From Ilyobacter polytropus DSM 2926 (GTDB lineage Bacteria > Fusobacteriota > Fusobacteriia > Fusobacteriales > Fusobacteriaceae): a DNA stretch of 64,000 nucleotides. Both the position numbers and the translations under genes were made by a program. Below are positions 43,370 to 52,295 of this stretch, piece after piece; the first letter of the stretch is position 1, and every line of letters begins with the position of its first letter. The DNA lies in assembly GCF_000165505.1 (NCBI RefSeq), contig NC_014632.1, forward strand, positions 1,612,001 to 1,676,000. The letters are read 5' to 3'. The notes below the pieces were generated by a model, which was not told the origin of the DNA, made no database searches, and was given only the letters and a program-made list of their open reading frames with translations.

Positions 43370-44212
43370 TTAATTTTTCTTTACTATATCATCAATTTCT
43401 ATGGCTGCCTTTAAAATCTCCTCTAAATCTTCTAATTTCAACATGTTTGGACCATCACAAGGAGCATTGTCAGGATCCTCGTGTACCTCTGCAAATATTG
43501 CATCTACTCCCACAGCAAGAGCTGCTCTCATTAAAGGAAACACATATTCTCTGTTTCCACCTGTACACGTTCCCTGGCCACCAGGAATCTGAACAGAATG
43601 AGTTGCATCAAATACCACTGGATATCCGAATTTTCTCATTTCAAGAAATGATCTCATGTCTACAACAAAGTTATTATACCCAAAAGTCGTACCTCTCTCA
43701 CACAGAAGAAGCTTATTATTACCAACTTCTTCAAACTTAGTTACTATATTTTTGGCATCCCACGGAGCAAGAAACTGTCCTTTCTTTACATTTACAGGAA
43801 GTCCTGTTTTTGCAGCTGCAACTATAAGGTCAGTTTGTCTGCAAAGAAATGCAGGGATTTGGAGCATATCTACAAACTTCGCCGCCTCAGCTGCCTGCCA
43901 AGGTTCATGAATATCTGTAATCACAGGTACCCCTACCTCTTCTCTTACCTTTTTTAAGATATTTAGTCCCTTTTCCATCCCTATTCCCCTTGCAGAAAAT
44001 ACAGATGATCTGTTGGCCTTGTCATAAGATGACTTGAAGATGTAATCAATCTCCAAGCTCTCACATATATCCTTTATTTTCTTGGCGACTCTAAGACTCA
44101 TCTCTTCACTCTCTATGGCACACGGACCTGCAATAAGGGTGAACCTGTTTTTCCCCCCTATATCAAATTTTTCTCCTATTTTTATCTTACTAACTTCATT
44201 TACTATCGACAT
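43370..44212 (-). CDS. kdsA: 3-deoxy-D-manno-octulosonate 8-phosphate synthase
   Basis: Condenses PEP with arabinose 5-phosphate for LPS Kdo. The 280 residues include [11 protein letters not shown] (29-39), [12 protein letters not shown] (about 60), [11 protein letters not shown] (about 171) and [12 protein letters not shown] (about 200-211). Presence confirms an outer membrane with Kdo-containing LPS. A conserved metal-binding Cys is present at the N-terminal PCAIE position (Cys32), suggesting the metal-dependent class; that subclass call is tentative. Confidence 0.96.
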   Translation of the reverse strand: MSIVNEVSKIKIGEKFDIGGKNRFTLIAGPCAIESEEMSLRVAKKIKDICESLEIDYIFKSSYDKANRSSVFSARGIGMEKGLNILKKVREEVGVPVITDIHEPWQAAEAAKFVDMLQIPAFLCRQTDLIVAAAKTGLPVNVKKGQFLAPWDAKNIVTKFEEVGNNKLLLCERGTTFGYNNFVVDMRSFLEMRKFGYPVVFDATHSVQIPGGQGTCTGGNREYVFPLMRAALAVGVDAIFAEVHEDPDNAPCDGPNMLKLEDLEEILKAAIEIDDIVKKN

Positions 44213-44242
44213 TTTTTTCTCCGTCCTTTTTTTATTAAGTTT

Positions 44243-45679
44243 TTATAATTTTTTACCTTGGATATATTTTAGAGCCACCTCTTTATCGTCAAAGTGTATT
44301 TTATCTTTTCCTATTATCTGATAATCCTCGTGACCTTTTCCCGCTATTAGCACAATGTCGTTCTTTTTGGCCATTCCCACTGCCTTTTCTATCGCCTTTT
44401 CTCTATCTATCTCCAAAAGACTGTCTTTCAGACTGCTAAGTCCTTTGGAAACCTCATCTAATATCTTGACTGGATCTTCTGTTCTCGGATTGTCCGAGGT
44501 TACGATTACTATATCACTAAGTTTTTCTGCTGTCTCTGCCATAGGTTTTCTTTTACTTAGGTCTCGGTCTCCTCCGCACCCGAATACAGTAATAATTTTT
44601 TCAATTTTAATTTCGTTTAAAGCACTCAATATATTTTCAAGGGCGTCTGCAGTATGGGCATAGTCAACTACCACCATGAAATTCTGACCCGCCTCTATAC
44701 ATTCGAATCTTCCCGGCGCACTTTCCAATTTTTCAAGTCTATCTGTTATTTCTTCTAGAGACAATCCCAGCCTTATGGCAACCCCTACAGCTGTCAAAAG
44801 ATTATATACATTAAATTTACCTTGAAGTTTTATATTTATCTTCTTTTGAAATTCTTTAAAAGACAGTTCTATTTCCTGAGTTTTTAGGGAGTGACTTATC
44901 ATACTTGCATTTAAATCCCCTGACTCTATACCATAAGATATTCCTCCGAATTCATCAAAAAGTCTCTTTCCATAAAAATCATCTGTGTTAAATACTGTAT
45001 TTTCTTTATTTTTGGTCTTATAAAAAAGTTTTCTCTTGGCACTAAAATACTCTTCCATATCTTTATGGTAATCTAGATGCTCAGGAGTAAGGTTTGTAAA
45101 AGCAGTGACATCAAAATCTATCATTTCTACTCTACCCATCTCAAGAGCATGAGAGCTTACCTCCATTATGAGATATTTTATTCCTCTATCAACTGATTTT
45201 CGGCATATTTTTATAAGGTCAAGGGATTCTGGTGTCGTATTAGGTGCAGGTATTATTTCGTTTCCTACCTTATATTCAACCGTACCTATTCTCGAGACTT
45301 TATCTTCTCCCAAAATTTGCTCTAGCAAATAAGTGGTCGTTGTTTTTCCGTTGGTACCTGTTATACCGACTATTTCTAGTTTTTTTTGAGGCCACTTATA
45401 AAAATTTGACGCTATTACTCCAAGCTTCTGCCTCAAATTTTTTACAACTATGTATGTGATATCATGATTTACCTCTATCTCTTTAGACCCTATCACTGCA
45501 GAGGCTCCATTTTCTACAGCCATATCTATAAACTTATGTCCGTCAAAAGCCGCCCCCTCGAGAGCCACAAATATATCCCCTTTTTTTACTTTTCTAGAAT
45601 CATATTCCATTCCAGAAAAAGGCCCAGTTTCAAATTTTTTAAGAATTTTATAATCTATTCCATTTAATATTTCTACCAT
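44243..45679 (-). CDS. murE: UDP-N-acetylmuramyl-tripeptide synthetase
   Basis: Adds the third stem-peptide residue during peptidoglycan synthesis. The 478 residues have ATP motif GITGTNGKTTTT (about 105-116), catalytic NTTPESLD (about 146), the carbamylated-lysine region FSAKRKLF and the third-residue recognition motif SDNPRTEDP (about 400). DNPR is associated with diaminopimelate-type enzymes; fusobacteria such as F. nucleatum use meso-lanthionine, a DAP analogue, so either substrate is possible. Upstream of kdsA with a 30-nt gap, linking wall and LPS precursor genes. Confidence 0.94.
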   Translation of the reverse strand: MVEILNGIDYKILKKFETGPFSGMEYDSRKVKKGDIFVALEGAAFDGHKFIDMAVENGASAVIGSKEIEVNHDITYIVVKNLRQKLGVIASNFYKWPQKKLEIVGITGTNGKTTTTYLLEQILGEDKVSRIGTVEYKVGNEIIPAPNTTPESLDLIKICRKSVDRGIKYLIMEVSSHALEMGRVEMIDFDVTAFTNLTPEHLDYHKDMEEYFSAKRKLFYKTKNKENTVFNTDDFYGKRLFDEFGGISYGIESGDLNASMISHSLKTQEIELSFKEFQKKINIKLQGKFNVYNLLTAVGVAIRLGLSLEEITDRLEKLESAPGRFECIEAGQNFMVVVDYAHTADALENILSALNEIKIEKIITVFGCGGDRDLSKRKPMAETAEKLSDIVIVTSDNPRTEDPVKILDEVSKGLSSLKDSLLEIDREKAIEKAVGMAKKNDIVLIAGKGHEDYQIIGKDKIHFDDKEVALKYIQGKKL

Positions 45680-45786
45680 TTATTTATCACTCTCTTTATT
45701 AAATTCATTTATTTTCCTATTATATTATGTTATCACAAGCTGCTTTTTTTTTCATCTGCCAATTTTAAAAGCAAATTATAAATGCC

Positions 45787-45813
45787 AAAGTCTTCTTTTA
45801 AAAATAAGACTTT
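45787..45813 (-). terminator. Possible terminator after the ROK kinase
   Basis: Eight-bp perfect stem AAAGTCTT/AAGACTTT with an 11-nt loop, 20 nt after the stop; only a weak T tract follows, so function is uncertain. Confidence 0.35.
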
Positions 45814-45832
45814 ACAGCAATAATAAAGAACT

Positions 45833-46783
45833 TTATTTTTCTAGAAGCAAAGCCGCTGCCCCTTTTATACCTGCATCATTTCCCAGATTTCCGGTTTTTA
45901 TTATGATATTCCTGACAGCTTCAGAATAAGCGTATTCCGGTAATTTCTCTCTCACCTTGTCCAAAAGAAAATCTCCTGCCATAGCCACTCCTCCCCCTAG
46001 GACAACTATCTCTGGATTTATTATACTTATTATGTTACCTAAACCCATAGCCAGATGCTCAGCCTCATAATCCACAAGATCTATGGAAAAGCTGTCTCCC
46101 TCTAGGGCAGCATCAAAAATATGCTTTGCCTCTAGATTCTCTACTTTTCCCCCTATACTCTTATAAAGAAGGTTATTTTTATTTATATACAGTCTGGAAA
46201 TAGCCTCTCTCACAAGTCCTGTTGCAGAGGCATAAGCTTCAAAACACCCTTTTTGACCGCAGCCGCAAAGTTTTCCATCTCTTACTAGCTTCATATGACC
46301 CACTTCTCCACCAGAACCAGTAGCACCAGAAAGAACCTTGCCGTCGATGTAGATTCCTCCCCCTATACCTGTCCCTAAAGCCACTGTTACACTTATTTTA
46401 TATCCTTTCGCCGCACCGTATACAGCCTCTCCCAAAGCTATGACATTGACATCATTATCCACCTTTGTCTTTTTCCCTGTTATTTTTTCCATCATATCAG
46501 CTATATCAATATTATCGTCCCAAGGGAAATTGGCAAAGGACGACACTACGCTGTTGTCTACAACAGGTCCTGGTATTCCAAGACCTATTCCTTGAAGATC
46601 GTCTTCATCTATATTTTTTTCTTGAAGCATTTTTTTTATAGCAGCCCATATTCTTTCTAGGGTTTTCCAAGGACCATTTGATGAAAGGGTTTTTATAGAG
46701 GTTGATTTTATGATTTCTCCATTTTCATCCAGCACACCTATTTTTGTATTTGTTCCTCCTAGATCTACTCCTGCCAAATACAT
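45833..46783 (-). CDS. ROK-family glucokinase
   Basis: A 316-residue sugar kinase. N-terminal phosphate motif VDLGGTNTKIGVLD (5-18), GIGLGIPGPV (about 66), ALGTGIGGGI (about 134) and the ROK zinc site CGCGQKGCFEAYAS (about 176-189). Similar to Firmicute GlkA glucokinases (COG1940). Follows the M32 carboxypeptidase after 10 nt. Phosphorylates glucose or a related hexose; exact sugar not shown. Confidence 0.92.
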   Translation of the reverse strand: MYLAGVDLGGTNTKIGVLDENGEIIKSTSIKTLSSNGPWKTLERIWAAIKKMLQEKNIDEDDLQGIGLGIPGPVVDNSVVSSFANFPWDDNIDIADMMEKITGKKTKVDNDVNVIALGEAVYGAAKGYKISVTVALGTGIGGGIYIDGKVLSGATGSGGEVGHMKLVRDGKLCGCGQKGCFEAYASATGLVREAISRLYINKNNLLYKSIGGKVENLEAKHIFDAALEGDSFSIDLVDYEAEHLAMGLGNIISIINPEIVVLGGGVAMAGDFLLDKVREKLPEYAYSEAVRNIIIKTGNLGNDAGIKGAAALLLEK

Positions 46784-46793
46784 AAAATACCCC

Positions 46794-48287
46794 CTATACT
46801 CCGTATATGTTTCCGTATTTTTCTTTTAGATAGTCCACAAAGTATTTTGCATTGAGTCCTTCACCTGTTATATCCATTATTAATTCTTCAGGCTTTTTAA
46901 GCTTTCCGAATCTGTGTATCTTTTGATTTAGCCACTCTTTGATTTTGTAAAGTTCTTTATTTTCAAGAGCCGCATCGACATCCATATCTTTTTTCATAGA
47001 AGTATGTATTTGCGAGGCATAGACATTCCCTAGGGCATAAGACGGAAAATATCCCATTAGTCCTGCAGACCAGTGCACATCCTGTAAAACTCCCTCCCTA
47101 TCGTTAGATGGTTCTATACCGAGGTACTCTTTCATCTTTTCATTCCATACTCTAGGAAGTTCTCTTACTTCTATATCTCCTCCTATAAGTGCCTTCTCTA
47201 TTTCATATCTTACCATTATATGAAGAGAATATGTTAGTTCATCTGCTTCTACTCTGATGAGACTGGCTTCACTTTTATTTATCCCTTTATAAAATCCATC
47301 TATATCAACATCTTTCAAGGCTTCAAATTTATCTTGCAGCTCCCTATAAATAGGTTTCCAGAAGGCTCTACTTCTTCCTAAAATATTTTCATAGAATCTA
47401 GACTGAGATTCATGTATTCCCATAGAAGTCCCCTCACCTAGTATTCCTCCGGCTATATCATTTCCTATACCCTGCTCATATATGGCATGCCCGCCTTCAT
47501 GTATCGTCCCAAATACCGATGAGCTAAGCATATTCCTGATGTATCTGGTAGTTATCCTCACATCATTTTTGTCATAATTCAGTGTAAAGGGGTGGGCACT
47601 TTCTGAAATTATACCTCTTTCAAAATCAAAGCCTATATACTCAGCTATAAATTTAGAAAATTCCATCTGTTTATCTTCTGGAAAATCCTTTTTCAAGAAA
47701 GTTCCGTCTACAGATTTTCCCTTTTCTTTTATTTTTTTTATAAAAGGAACCAGCTCTTTTCTCAGATATCCAAAAAACTCGTCTAGTTTTTCCACTGTCA
47801 TTCCAGGTTCGTAGTCATCTAAAATAGTGTTATAAGGATGTCCCTCATATCCCCTATACTTTATAAACCTCCTTTGAAACTCCACTATCTTCTCAAGAGA
47901 CTCTGAGAATAAACTAAAATCATTTTTCTCCCTGGCTTCTGCCCATATCCCCTGACCTTTTGCAGTAAGTTCATTGTACTCTCTGTATTCAAGTACAGGT
48001 ATTTTCATAAGTTTCTCTATATCTTTTGCCACCTCTTCTAAGGTTTTCCCCTCTATCTCTGTGAGCTCTTCCTTTTTTTTATCGAGCTCCTCTATTAGAA
48101 GAACCATCTCGTCAGAAGTCACCACTTTATAGCTTTTTGAACTCAAATACCCCACTACATCTGAAAGCAACTCCTGCCCCTTCTTGGGAGCTTGGGTCTC
48201 TAGATCCCAGTGAAGTGCAGCTATTGCAACATCTATCAGTTTTTTCTCTCTTATTATCTCGTTAAATCTTTCGATACTTTTTTTCAT
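46794..48287 (-). CDS. M32-family metallo-carboxypeptidase (Taq type)
   Basis: A 497-residue zinc carboxypeptidase. The HExxH-type active site is TIHEGGHAIYEQG (about 264-276), followed by the family motifs ESQSRFYEN (about 294) and GTIHE. Length and all-alpha composition match carboxypeptidase Taq. Cytoplasmic; degrades peptides from the C-terminus. Start ATG follows TTGGAGG. First gene of a pair with the ROK kinase. Confidence 0.94.
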   Translation of the reverse strand: MKKSIERFNEIIREKKLIDVAIAALHWDLETQAPKKGQELLSDVVGYLSSKSYKVVTSDEMVLLIEELDKKKEELTEIEGKTLEEVAKDIEKLMKIPVLEYREYNELTAKGQGIWAEAREKNDFSLFSESLEKIVEFQRRFIKYRGYEGHPYNTILDDYEPGMTVEKLDEFFGYLRKELVPFIKKIKEKGKSVDGTFLKKDFPEDKQMEFSKFIAEYIGFDFERGIISESAHPFTLNYDKNDVRITTRYIRNMLSSSVFGTIHEGGHAIYEQGIGNDIAGGILGEGTSMGIHESQSRFYENILGRSRAFWKPIYRELQDKFEALKDVDIDGFYKGINKSEASLIRVEADELTYSLHIMVRYEIEKALIGGDIEVRELPRVWNEKMKEYLGIEPSNDREGVLQDVHWSAGLMGYFPSYALGNVYASQIHTSMKKDMDVDAALENKELYKIKEWLNQKIHRFGKLKKPEELIMDITGEGLNAKYFVDYLKEKYGNIYGV

Positions 48288-48368
48288 TTAAAATCCTCCA
48301 ATATTAAAATTCTAACTGATTAGATTATAACTGCCCTTCTAATAAGTTTCAAATTAAAAACTCAATTA

Positions 48369-48397
48369 TTGAAAAATATCTTCTGTTATGCTAATAT
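48369..48397 (+). promoter_or_regulatory. Promoter of the trpS leader
   Basis: TTGAAA (48369-48374), 17-nt spacer, TAATAT (48392-48397). Transcription would start near 48404, about 70 nt before the leader peptide. Confidence 0.65.
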
Positions 48398-48472
48398 TGT
48401 ATTTATTCAGACAAACTTTAAGCTCATGGTAAAGTCGTGGGATAACTACTAATTTTTCAGATGGTGGTATAT

Positions 48473-48523
48473 ATGCTTTCATTTAATAAAAACAACAAAA
48501 ATTGGATACACTGGTGGTTTTAG
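48473..48523 (+). CDS. Trp-rich leader peptide of trpS (16 aa)
   Basis: A 16-codon open frame, MLSFNKNNKNWIHWWF, with Trp codons at 48503, 48512 and 48515 and stop TAG at 48521. GGTGG lies five nt before the ATG. Three Trp in 16 residues is far above chance, and the frame stops just before the hairpin region (48530-48643) that precedes trpS. It reads as a sensor peptide: scarcity of charged tRNA-Trp would stall a ribosome on it. No ORF of this size would be annotated by default. Confidence 0.75.
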   Translation: MLSFNKNNKNWIHWWF

Positions 48524-48529
48524 CCTACA

Positions 48530-48643
48530 AGGATTGTCTTTAAAAAAGATACAATCCTATTTTCAGCTATAAATGAAGCCATGGGAGTTGTATCTAAAAG
48601 ATGTGAAATCGTTTCCCCGTGGATATAGTCTGCGGGGTTTTTT
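48530..48643 (+). promoter_or_regulatory. trpS attenuator: alternative hairpins and terminator
   Basis: Segment pairs seen: 2:3 AGGATTGT (48530-48537) with ACAATCCT (48551-48558), extended by CTTT/AAAG. Competing 3:4 AGATACAA (48547-48554) with TTGTATCT (48588-48595). Antiterminator CCATGGG (48579-48585) with CCCGTGG (48616-48622, one G-U). Terminator CCCCGTGGA (48615-48623) with TCTGCGGGG (48629-48637), then TTTTTT. The 3:4 pairing also occupies GGG of the antiterminator arm. Rapid translation to the stop codon would cover segment 2, favouring 3:4 and termination; stalling at the Trp codons would free 2:3 and allow the antiterminator. Confidence 0.75.
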
Positions 48644-48686
48644 ATTGTAATTAATACACTTGATATATATCTAAGGAGGAAATTAT

Positions 48687-49670
48687 ATGAGAAGAAGCTT
48701 ATCCGGTATACAGCCTAGTGGAGTACTTCATTTAGGAAACTATTTTGGAGCAATAAAGCAATTTATAGAAAATCAAGATAAATACGAGGGTTTTTATTTC
48801 ATAGCCGACTACCACTCTCTTACCTCTTCTCCCGACCCGAAATCCCTGAGAGAGAACTCTTACAACATTGTTTTAGACTACCTAGCACTTGGACTCGACC
48901 CTGAAAAGGCGACTATTTTTCTTCAGTCAGATATGCCTGAGCATGCAGAATTGGCCTGGATTTTGTCAAATGTAACTCCAATGGGACTTTTAGAAAGGGC
49001 TCATTCATTCAAAGATAAAACTGCAAAGGGAATAGCCGCCAATGCCGGACTTTTTACCTATCCTGTCTTAATGGCTGCCGATATACTTATGTATGACCCT
49101 GATATCGTTCCTGTAGGAAAAGATCAAAAACAGCATCTTGAAATGACCAGAGATATAGCTATGAAGTTTAACCTTCAGTATGAAAAAGAGATATTCAAGC
49201 TTCCTGAACCTGGAATACTAGAGTCCCTGGCAGTGGTACCTGGTACAGACGGTCAGAAGATGAGTAAATCCTATGGAAATACCATAGAGATGTTTGCCTC
49301 AAAGAAAAATCTAAAAAAACAGATAATGAGTGTTGTCACAGATTCAACTCCATTAGAAGATCCAAAAGATCCCGACAACAATATAACTATACTTTACAAA
49401 TTATTTGCTTCAGAGGAAAAAGTAGAAGAAATGAGACAGAAGTTTATGGCAGGAGGTTACGGATACGGACACGCCAAAAATGAACTTTTAGAGGCTGTTC
49501 TAGAATACTTCAAGGAAGCCAGAGAAAAAAGAGAAGAACTTGCAAAAAATCCTGAGTATGTAGAAGCTGTCCTTAAAAAAGGAGCTGAAAAAGCCAGAAA
49601 AATAGCCCATAAAAAGATAACTCTTGTTAAAGAAACTGTTGGACTTTTAGGAAATATGTATAAAAAATAA
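48687..49670 (+). CDS. trpS: Tryptophanyl-tRNA synthetase
   Basis: Charges tRNA-Trp. The 327-residue class Ic enzyme has SGIQPSGVLHLGN (6-18, HIGH-type signature), DYHSLT, the Trp pocket region and GQKMSKSYGN (about 192-201, KMSKS signature). Start ATG follows AAGGAGG. It is monocistronic with its own terminator and lies behind a Trp leader-peptide attenuator, so synthesis should rise when Trp-tRNA is short. Trp-type rather than Tyr-type is clear from the sequence length and signature. Confidence 0.97.
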   Translation: MRRSLSGIQPSGVLHLGNYFGAIKQFIENQDKYEGFYFIADYHSLTSSPDPKSLRENSYNIVLDYLALGLDPEKATIFLQSDMPEHAELAWILSNVTPMGLLERAHSFKDKTAKGIAANAGLFTYPVLMAADILMYDPDIVPVGKDQKQHLEMTRDIAMKFNLQYEKEIFKLPEPGILESLAVVPGTDGQKMSKSYGNTIEMFASKKNLKKQIMSVVTDSTPLEDPKDPDNNITILYKLFASEEKVEEMRQKFMAGGYGYGHAKNELLEAVLEYFKEAREKREELAKNPEYVEAVLKKGAEKARKIAHKKITLVKETVGLLGNMYKK

Positions 49671-49671
49671 T

Positions 49672-49702
49672 AAAAAATCGGAAGTTTATCTTCCGATTTT
49701 TT
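49672..49702 (+). terminator. Terminator after trpS
   Basis: Thirteen-bp stem AAAAAATCGGAAG/CTTCCGATTTTTT with a 5-nt loop, directly after the stop. Confidence 0.9.
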
Positions 49703-49751
49703 ATTTACAAAAGCATTCATTTGTCATCAGTGAATAAAGTTTTCCCTAGAT

Positions 49752-49946
49752 TTACATTAATTTTTTCAATTTTTCATACTCTTTTTCCTGTATCTCCACA
49801 GCATTATTTAATTTTTCTTCTGTTTTTTTATATATTTTTCTGTGACTATCTATACCGATATCCCTCTCCCTTGAAGACATACCTCTATAAAACTTAAAGG
49901 CCAAAACCATCAAGGCAAACACTATCAAAATTTTTATAAATTTCAT
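49752..49946 (-). CDS. Small membrane-anchored protein of unknown function
   Basis: A 64-residue protein: hydrophobic N-terminal segment IKILIVFALMVLAFKF (4-19), then a strongly charged helical tail rich in Lys/Glu (KKTEEKLNNAVEIQEKEYEKL) read across residues 40-61. ATG follows AGGGGGTG. No family recognised; it resembles single-pass membrane anchors with a coiled-coil tail. Expression signals beyond the ribosome site are not evident. Confidence 0.6.
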   Translation of the reverse strand: MKFIKILIVFALMVLAFKFYRGMSSRERDIGIDSHRKIYKKTEEKLNNAVEIQEKEYEKLKKLM

Positions 49947-50080
49947 TTTACACCCCCTGTAAGGTTACATAAAATTATCACCTATAAAAATTCAAAAATC
50001 AAACTCAGTTAAAATATCAGATTGATCTTTTAATTTTATTTCAAGAAAAAAACAACAAAATCAGTATTCTTTGCCATAAA

Positions 50081-51847
50081 TTATAATTTATCTGCCACCA
50101 TATTCCCACACTCTGCAATTCTTGTCTTAATCCCACAATCATTACAGTTATTTCTACAGTCAGAGGTCAGAGCTTCTTTTTCTGCATTTTCAAGTTCTTC
50201 TAGAAGATACTTTTTTGTGAATCCCATGTCCATTATATCCCATGGAAGCTCTTTTTCAAGATCTCTTTCACCTAAATAATTTTCTTCATCTAGACCCAAT
50301 TCATCCATGGCTTCTTTCCATATTGAAAAATTATGTCTATAGTCATCTAGCTTTGCTCCTTTTTTCCATGCCAGTTCCACTAGATCGCCTATCTTCTCAT
50401 CTCCACGGGAAAGAAATCCCTCTAGGTACGATTTTGCCTTACTGTGTATCTTTATATTCATGAATCTGGCTCTGTGAAATAACTCTCTGAGAAGAGTATG
50501 CTTTCTGTCCATTTCCTCAAAATTCATCTGTCTAGACCACTGGAAAGGGGTATGAGGTTTCGGTACAAAATTTGATACACTTACAGTAATACTGAGCCTT
50601 TTAGAATGTACTCTGCATTTTTGAACCACTTTATAAACCAGGTCATATATTCCTTTTACATCTTCATCTGTTTCAAAAGGAAGCCCTATCATAAAATAGA
50701 ACTTCAGTGTATCCCATCCAGCTTTTACAGCGGCCTCTGCTGTTTCTAATATCTCTTTTTCTGTAACACCCTTATTTATAACATCTCTCAGCCTCTGAGA
50801 ACCAGCTTCAGGAGCAAAGGTAAATCCAGTCTTTTTTCCACTTGTGATCTGCTCAGCTACTTTTACAGAATAGGGATTCATTCTGAGAGAGGGAAGACCT
50901 ATCCCAACATTATTTTCACCGTATTTTCCCTGTATATTTCCTAAAAGATCACCGATCTTAGAGTAATCGCTACTGCTCAAAGAAGATAGAGAAACTTCAG
51001 AATATCCTGTGGCTTCTAGAGTTTTTTCTATCAGCTTCATATTATTCTCAAGAGTCCTCTCTCTTACTGGTCTGTATACCATTCCAGCCTGACAGAATCT
51101 GCACCCTCTGGTACATCCACGCTGTATCTCCACTGCTGCTCTGTCGTGGACTATAAGCATATAGGGCACGATCTGTTTATCATAAAACTCTGTCTTATTT
51201 AGGTCTCGTACAATTGCTCTTTTTATCTTTTTCTTTCCCTTATGAATTTCAGGAATATAAACTCCCTCTAGTCCATCTAACATCTGAAGTTTCTCTTTTT
51301 TACTTTTATCTGGATTACCTGCGAAAATTTTTGCAATTTCCACCATAGTATCTTCACCGTCTCCGATTACCATAAAGTCAACAAATTTTTCCATGGGTGC
51401 AGGGTTCATCATACATGTCCCCCCTGCCATTATAAGAGGGTGTTTTTCTGTTCTTTCCTCTCTGTGAAAAGGAATTCCTGCTAGATCAAGGGCATTCAAG
51501 GCATTTGTATAACTTACTTCATATGAAAATGAGAATCCTATAAGGTCAAATTCAGATAAAGGAGTTTTGCTTTCAAGTGAAAACATAGGTATTTTTTCTT
51601 TTCTCATAACCTCTTCCATATCACCCATAGGAGAGAAGCCTCTTTCAAGATAAAATCCATTTACCTTGTTCATTATATCGTAGAGTATTCTTATTCCCAC
51701 ATTGGACATACCAACTTCATATATATCAGGAAAAAACAGACACATATGGGCGTCAAACTCTTTTTTATGGACGCTGTTAATTTCATTTCCCAGATACTGG
51801 GCCGGCTTTTCAACTGATAAAAGGTGATTTCTTATATCTATCGTCAT
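50081..51847 (-). CDS. B12-binding-type radical SAM protein (TIGR03960-like)
   Basis: A 588-residue radical SAM protein of the YgiQ-like/TIGR03960 group. The N-terminal B12-binding-like region (about 30-190, DIYEVGMSNVGIRILYDIMN read across 41-60) precedes the cluster motif RGCTRGCRFCQAG (about 245-257, CxxxCxxC). A C-terminal extension ends with a Cys-rich patch (CRNNCNDCGIKT). In many bacteria it pairs with a DUF2344 protein and acts on an unknown substrate, perhaps RNA. Here the partner domain is not adjacent; the next genes are an HD protein and a TruA-KH fusion, which supports an RNA-modification theme. Confidence 0.88.
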   Translation of the reverse strand: MTIDIRNHLLSVEKPAQYLGNEINSVHKKEFDAHMCLFFPDIYEVGMSNVGIRILYDIMNKVNGFYLERGFSPMGDMEEVMRKEKIPMFSLESKTPLSEFDLIGFSFSYEVSYTNALNALDLAGIPFHREERTEKHPLIMAGGTCMMNPAPMEKFVDFMVIGDGEDTMVEIAKIFAGNPDKSKKEKLQMLDGLEGVYIPEIHKGKKKIKRAIVRDLNKTEFYDKQIVPYMLIVHDRAAVEIQRGCTRGCRFCQAGMVYRPVRERTLENNMKLIEKTLEATGYSEVSLSSLSSSDYSKIGDLLGNIQGKYGENNVGIGLPSLRMNPYSVKVAEQITSGKKTGFTFAPEAGSQRLRDVINKGVTEKEILETAEAAVKAGWDTLKFYFMIGLPFETDEDVKGIYDLVYKVVQKCRVHSKRLSITVSVSNFVPKPHTPFQWSRQMNFEEMDRKHTLLRELFHRARFMNIKIHSKAKSYLEGFLSRGDEKIGDLVELAWKKGAKLDDYRHNFSIWKEAMDELGLDEENYLGERDLEKELPWDIMDMGFTKKYLLEELENAEKEALTSDCRNNCNDCGIKTRIAECGNMVADKL

Positions 51848-51872
51848 TTTTTTCCTCTCTTTTCAAAAAAAA

Positions 51873-52295
51873 TTAGTTTCTGTCGTCTATTTCTTGAAAT
51901 CTTTTCATTTTTTCATTGGTTTCTGTCATATGGTGAGACCTTGCAAGTTCTGCCACCACTCGGTTTAACTTCAAAAGTTTTTTATATGACCTTTCAGGAT
52001 GATTTCTCATTACCTCATCCCCTATACTCACCTGCTTTATCCTAGAAAATAGTCCCGCCTCCTCTTTCCCACAATCGTGTAAAAGGGCAAGTTTTAGGTA
52101 ATTTTTATCATTTTTAAGCAGCTTATCCTCTATAGCTTCCTTTAGAAGGTTCACAGAGTGAATCTTGTCGTACTCCTTCATTTCTGAAAAAACTTCATAC
52201 TCCTCTTCAGAAAGTATCTTTCTTACAATCTTATTATTTTTCTCTTCATATTTTGCAAATATATAAGTGAGCACCTGTCTTATCCTATAAAACAT
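51873..52295 (-). CDS. HD-domain phosphohydrolase-like protein
   Basis: A 140-residue protein with the HD signature LALLHDCGKEEAG (about 68-80) and upstream His-containing segment EYDKIHSVNLLKEA (about 41-54), plus NHPERSYKKL and ARSHHMTET supplying further metal ligands. Its ATG lies inside the end of the TruA-KH gene (11-nt overlap). Substrate unknown; a nucleotide or RNA 2',3'-phosphate role would fit the neighbours, inferred only. Confidence 0.82.
   Translation of the reverse strand: MFYRIRQVLTYIFAKYEEKNNKIVRKILSEEEYEVFSEMKEYDKIHSVNLLKEAIEDKLLKNDKNYLKLALLHDCGKEEAGLFSRIKQVSIGDEVMRNHPERSYKKLLKLNRVVAELARSHHMTETNEKMKRFQEIDDRN

Noticed and set aside
48423..48450. ATG at 48426 opening a short frame with one Trp codon, as alternative trpS leader peptide
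   Set aside because: No ribosome site, one Trp only and it ends too far from the first hairpin; the 48473 ORF fits much better.
48404..48643. T-box riboswitch before trpS
   Set aside because: The conserved T-box sequence (AGGGTGG-ACCGCG type) is absent and the leader holds a Trp-rich ORF instead.
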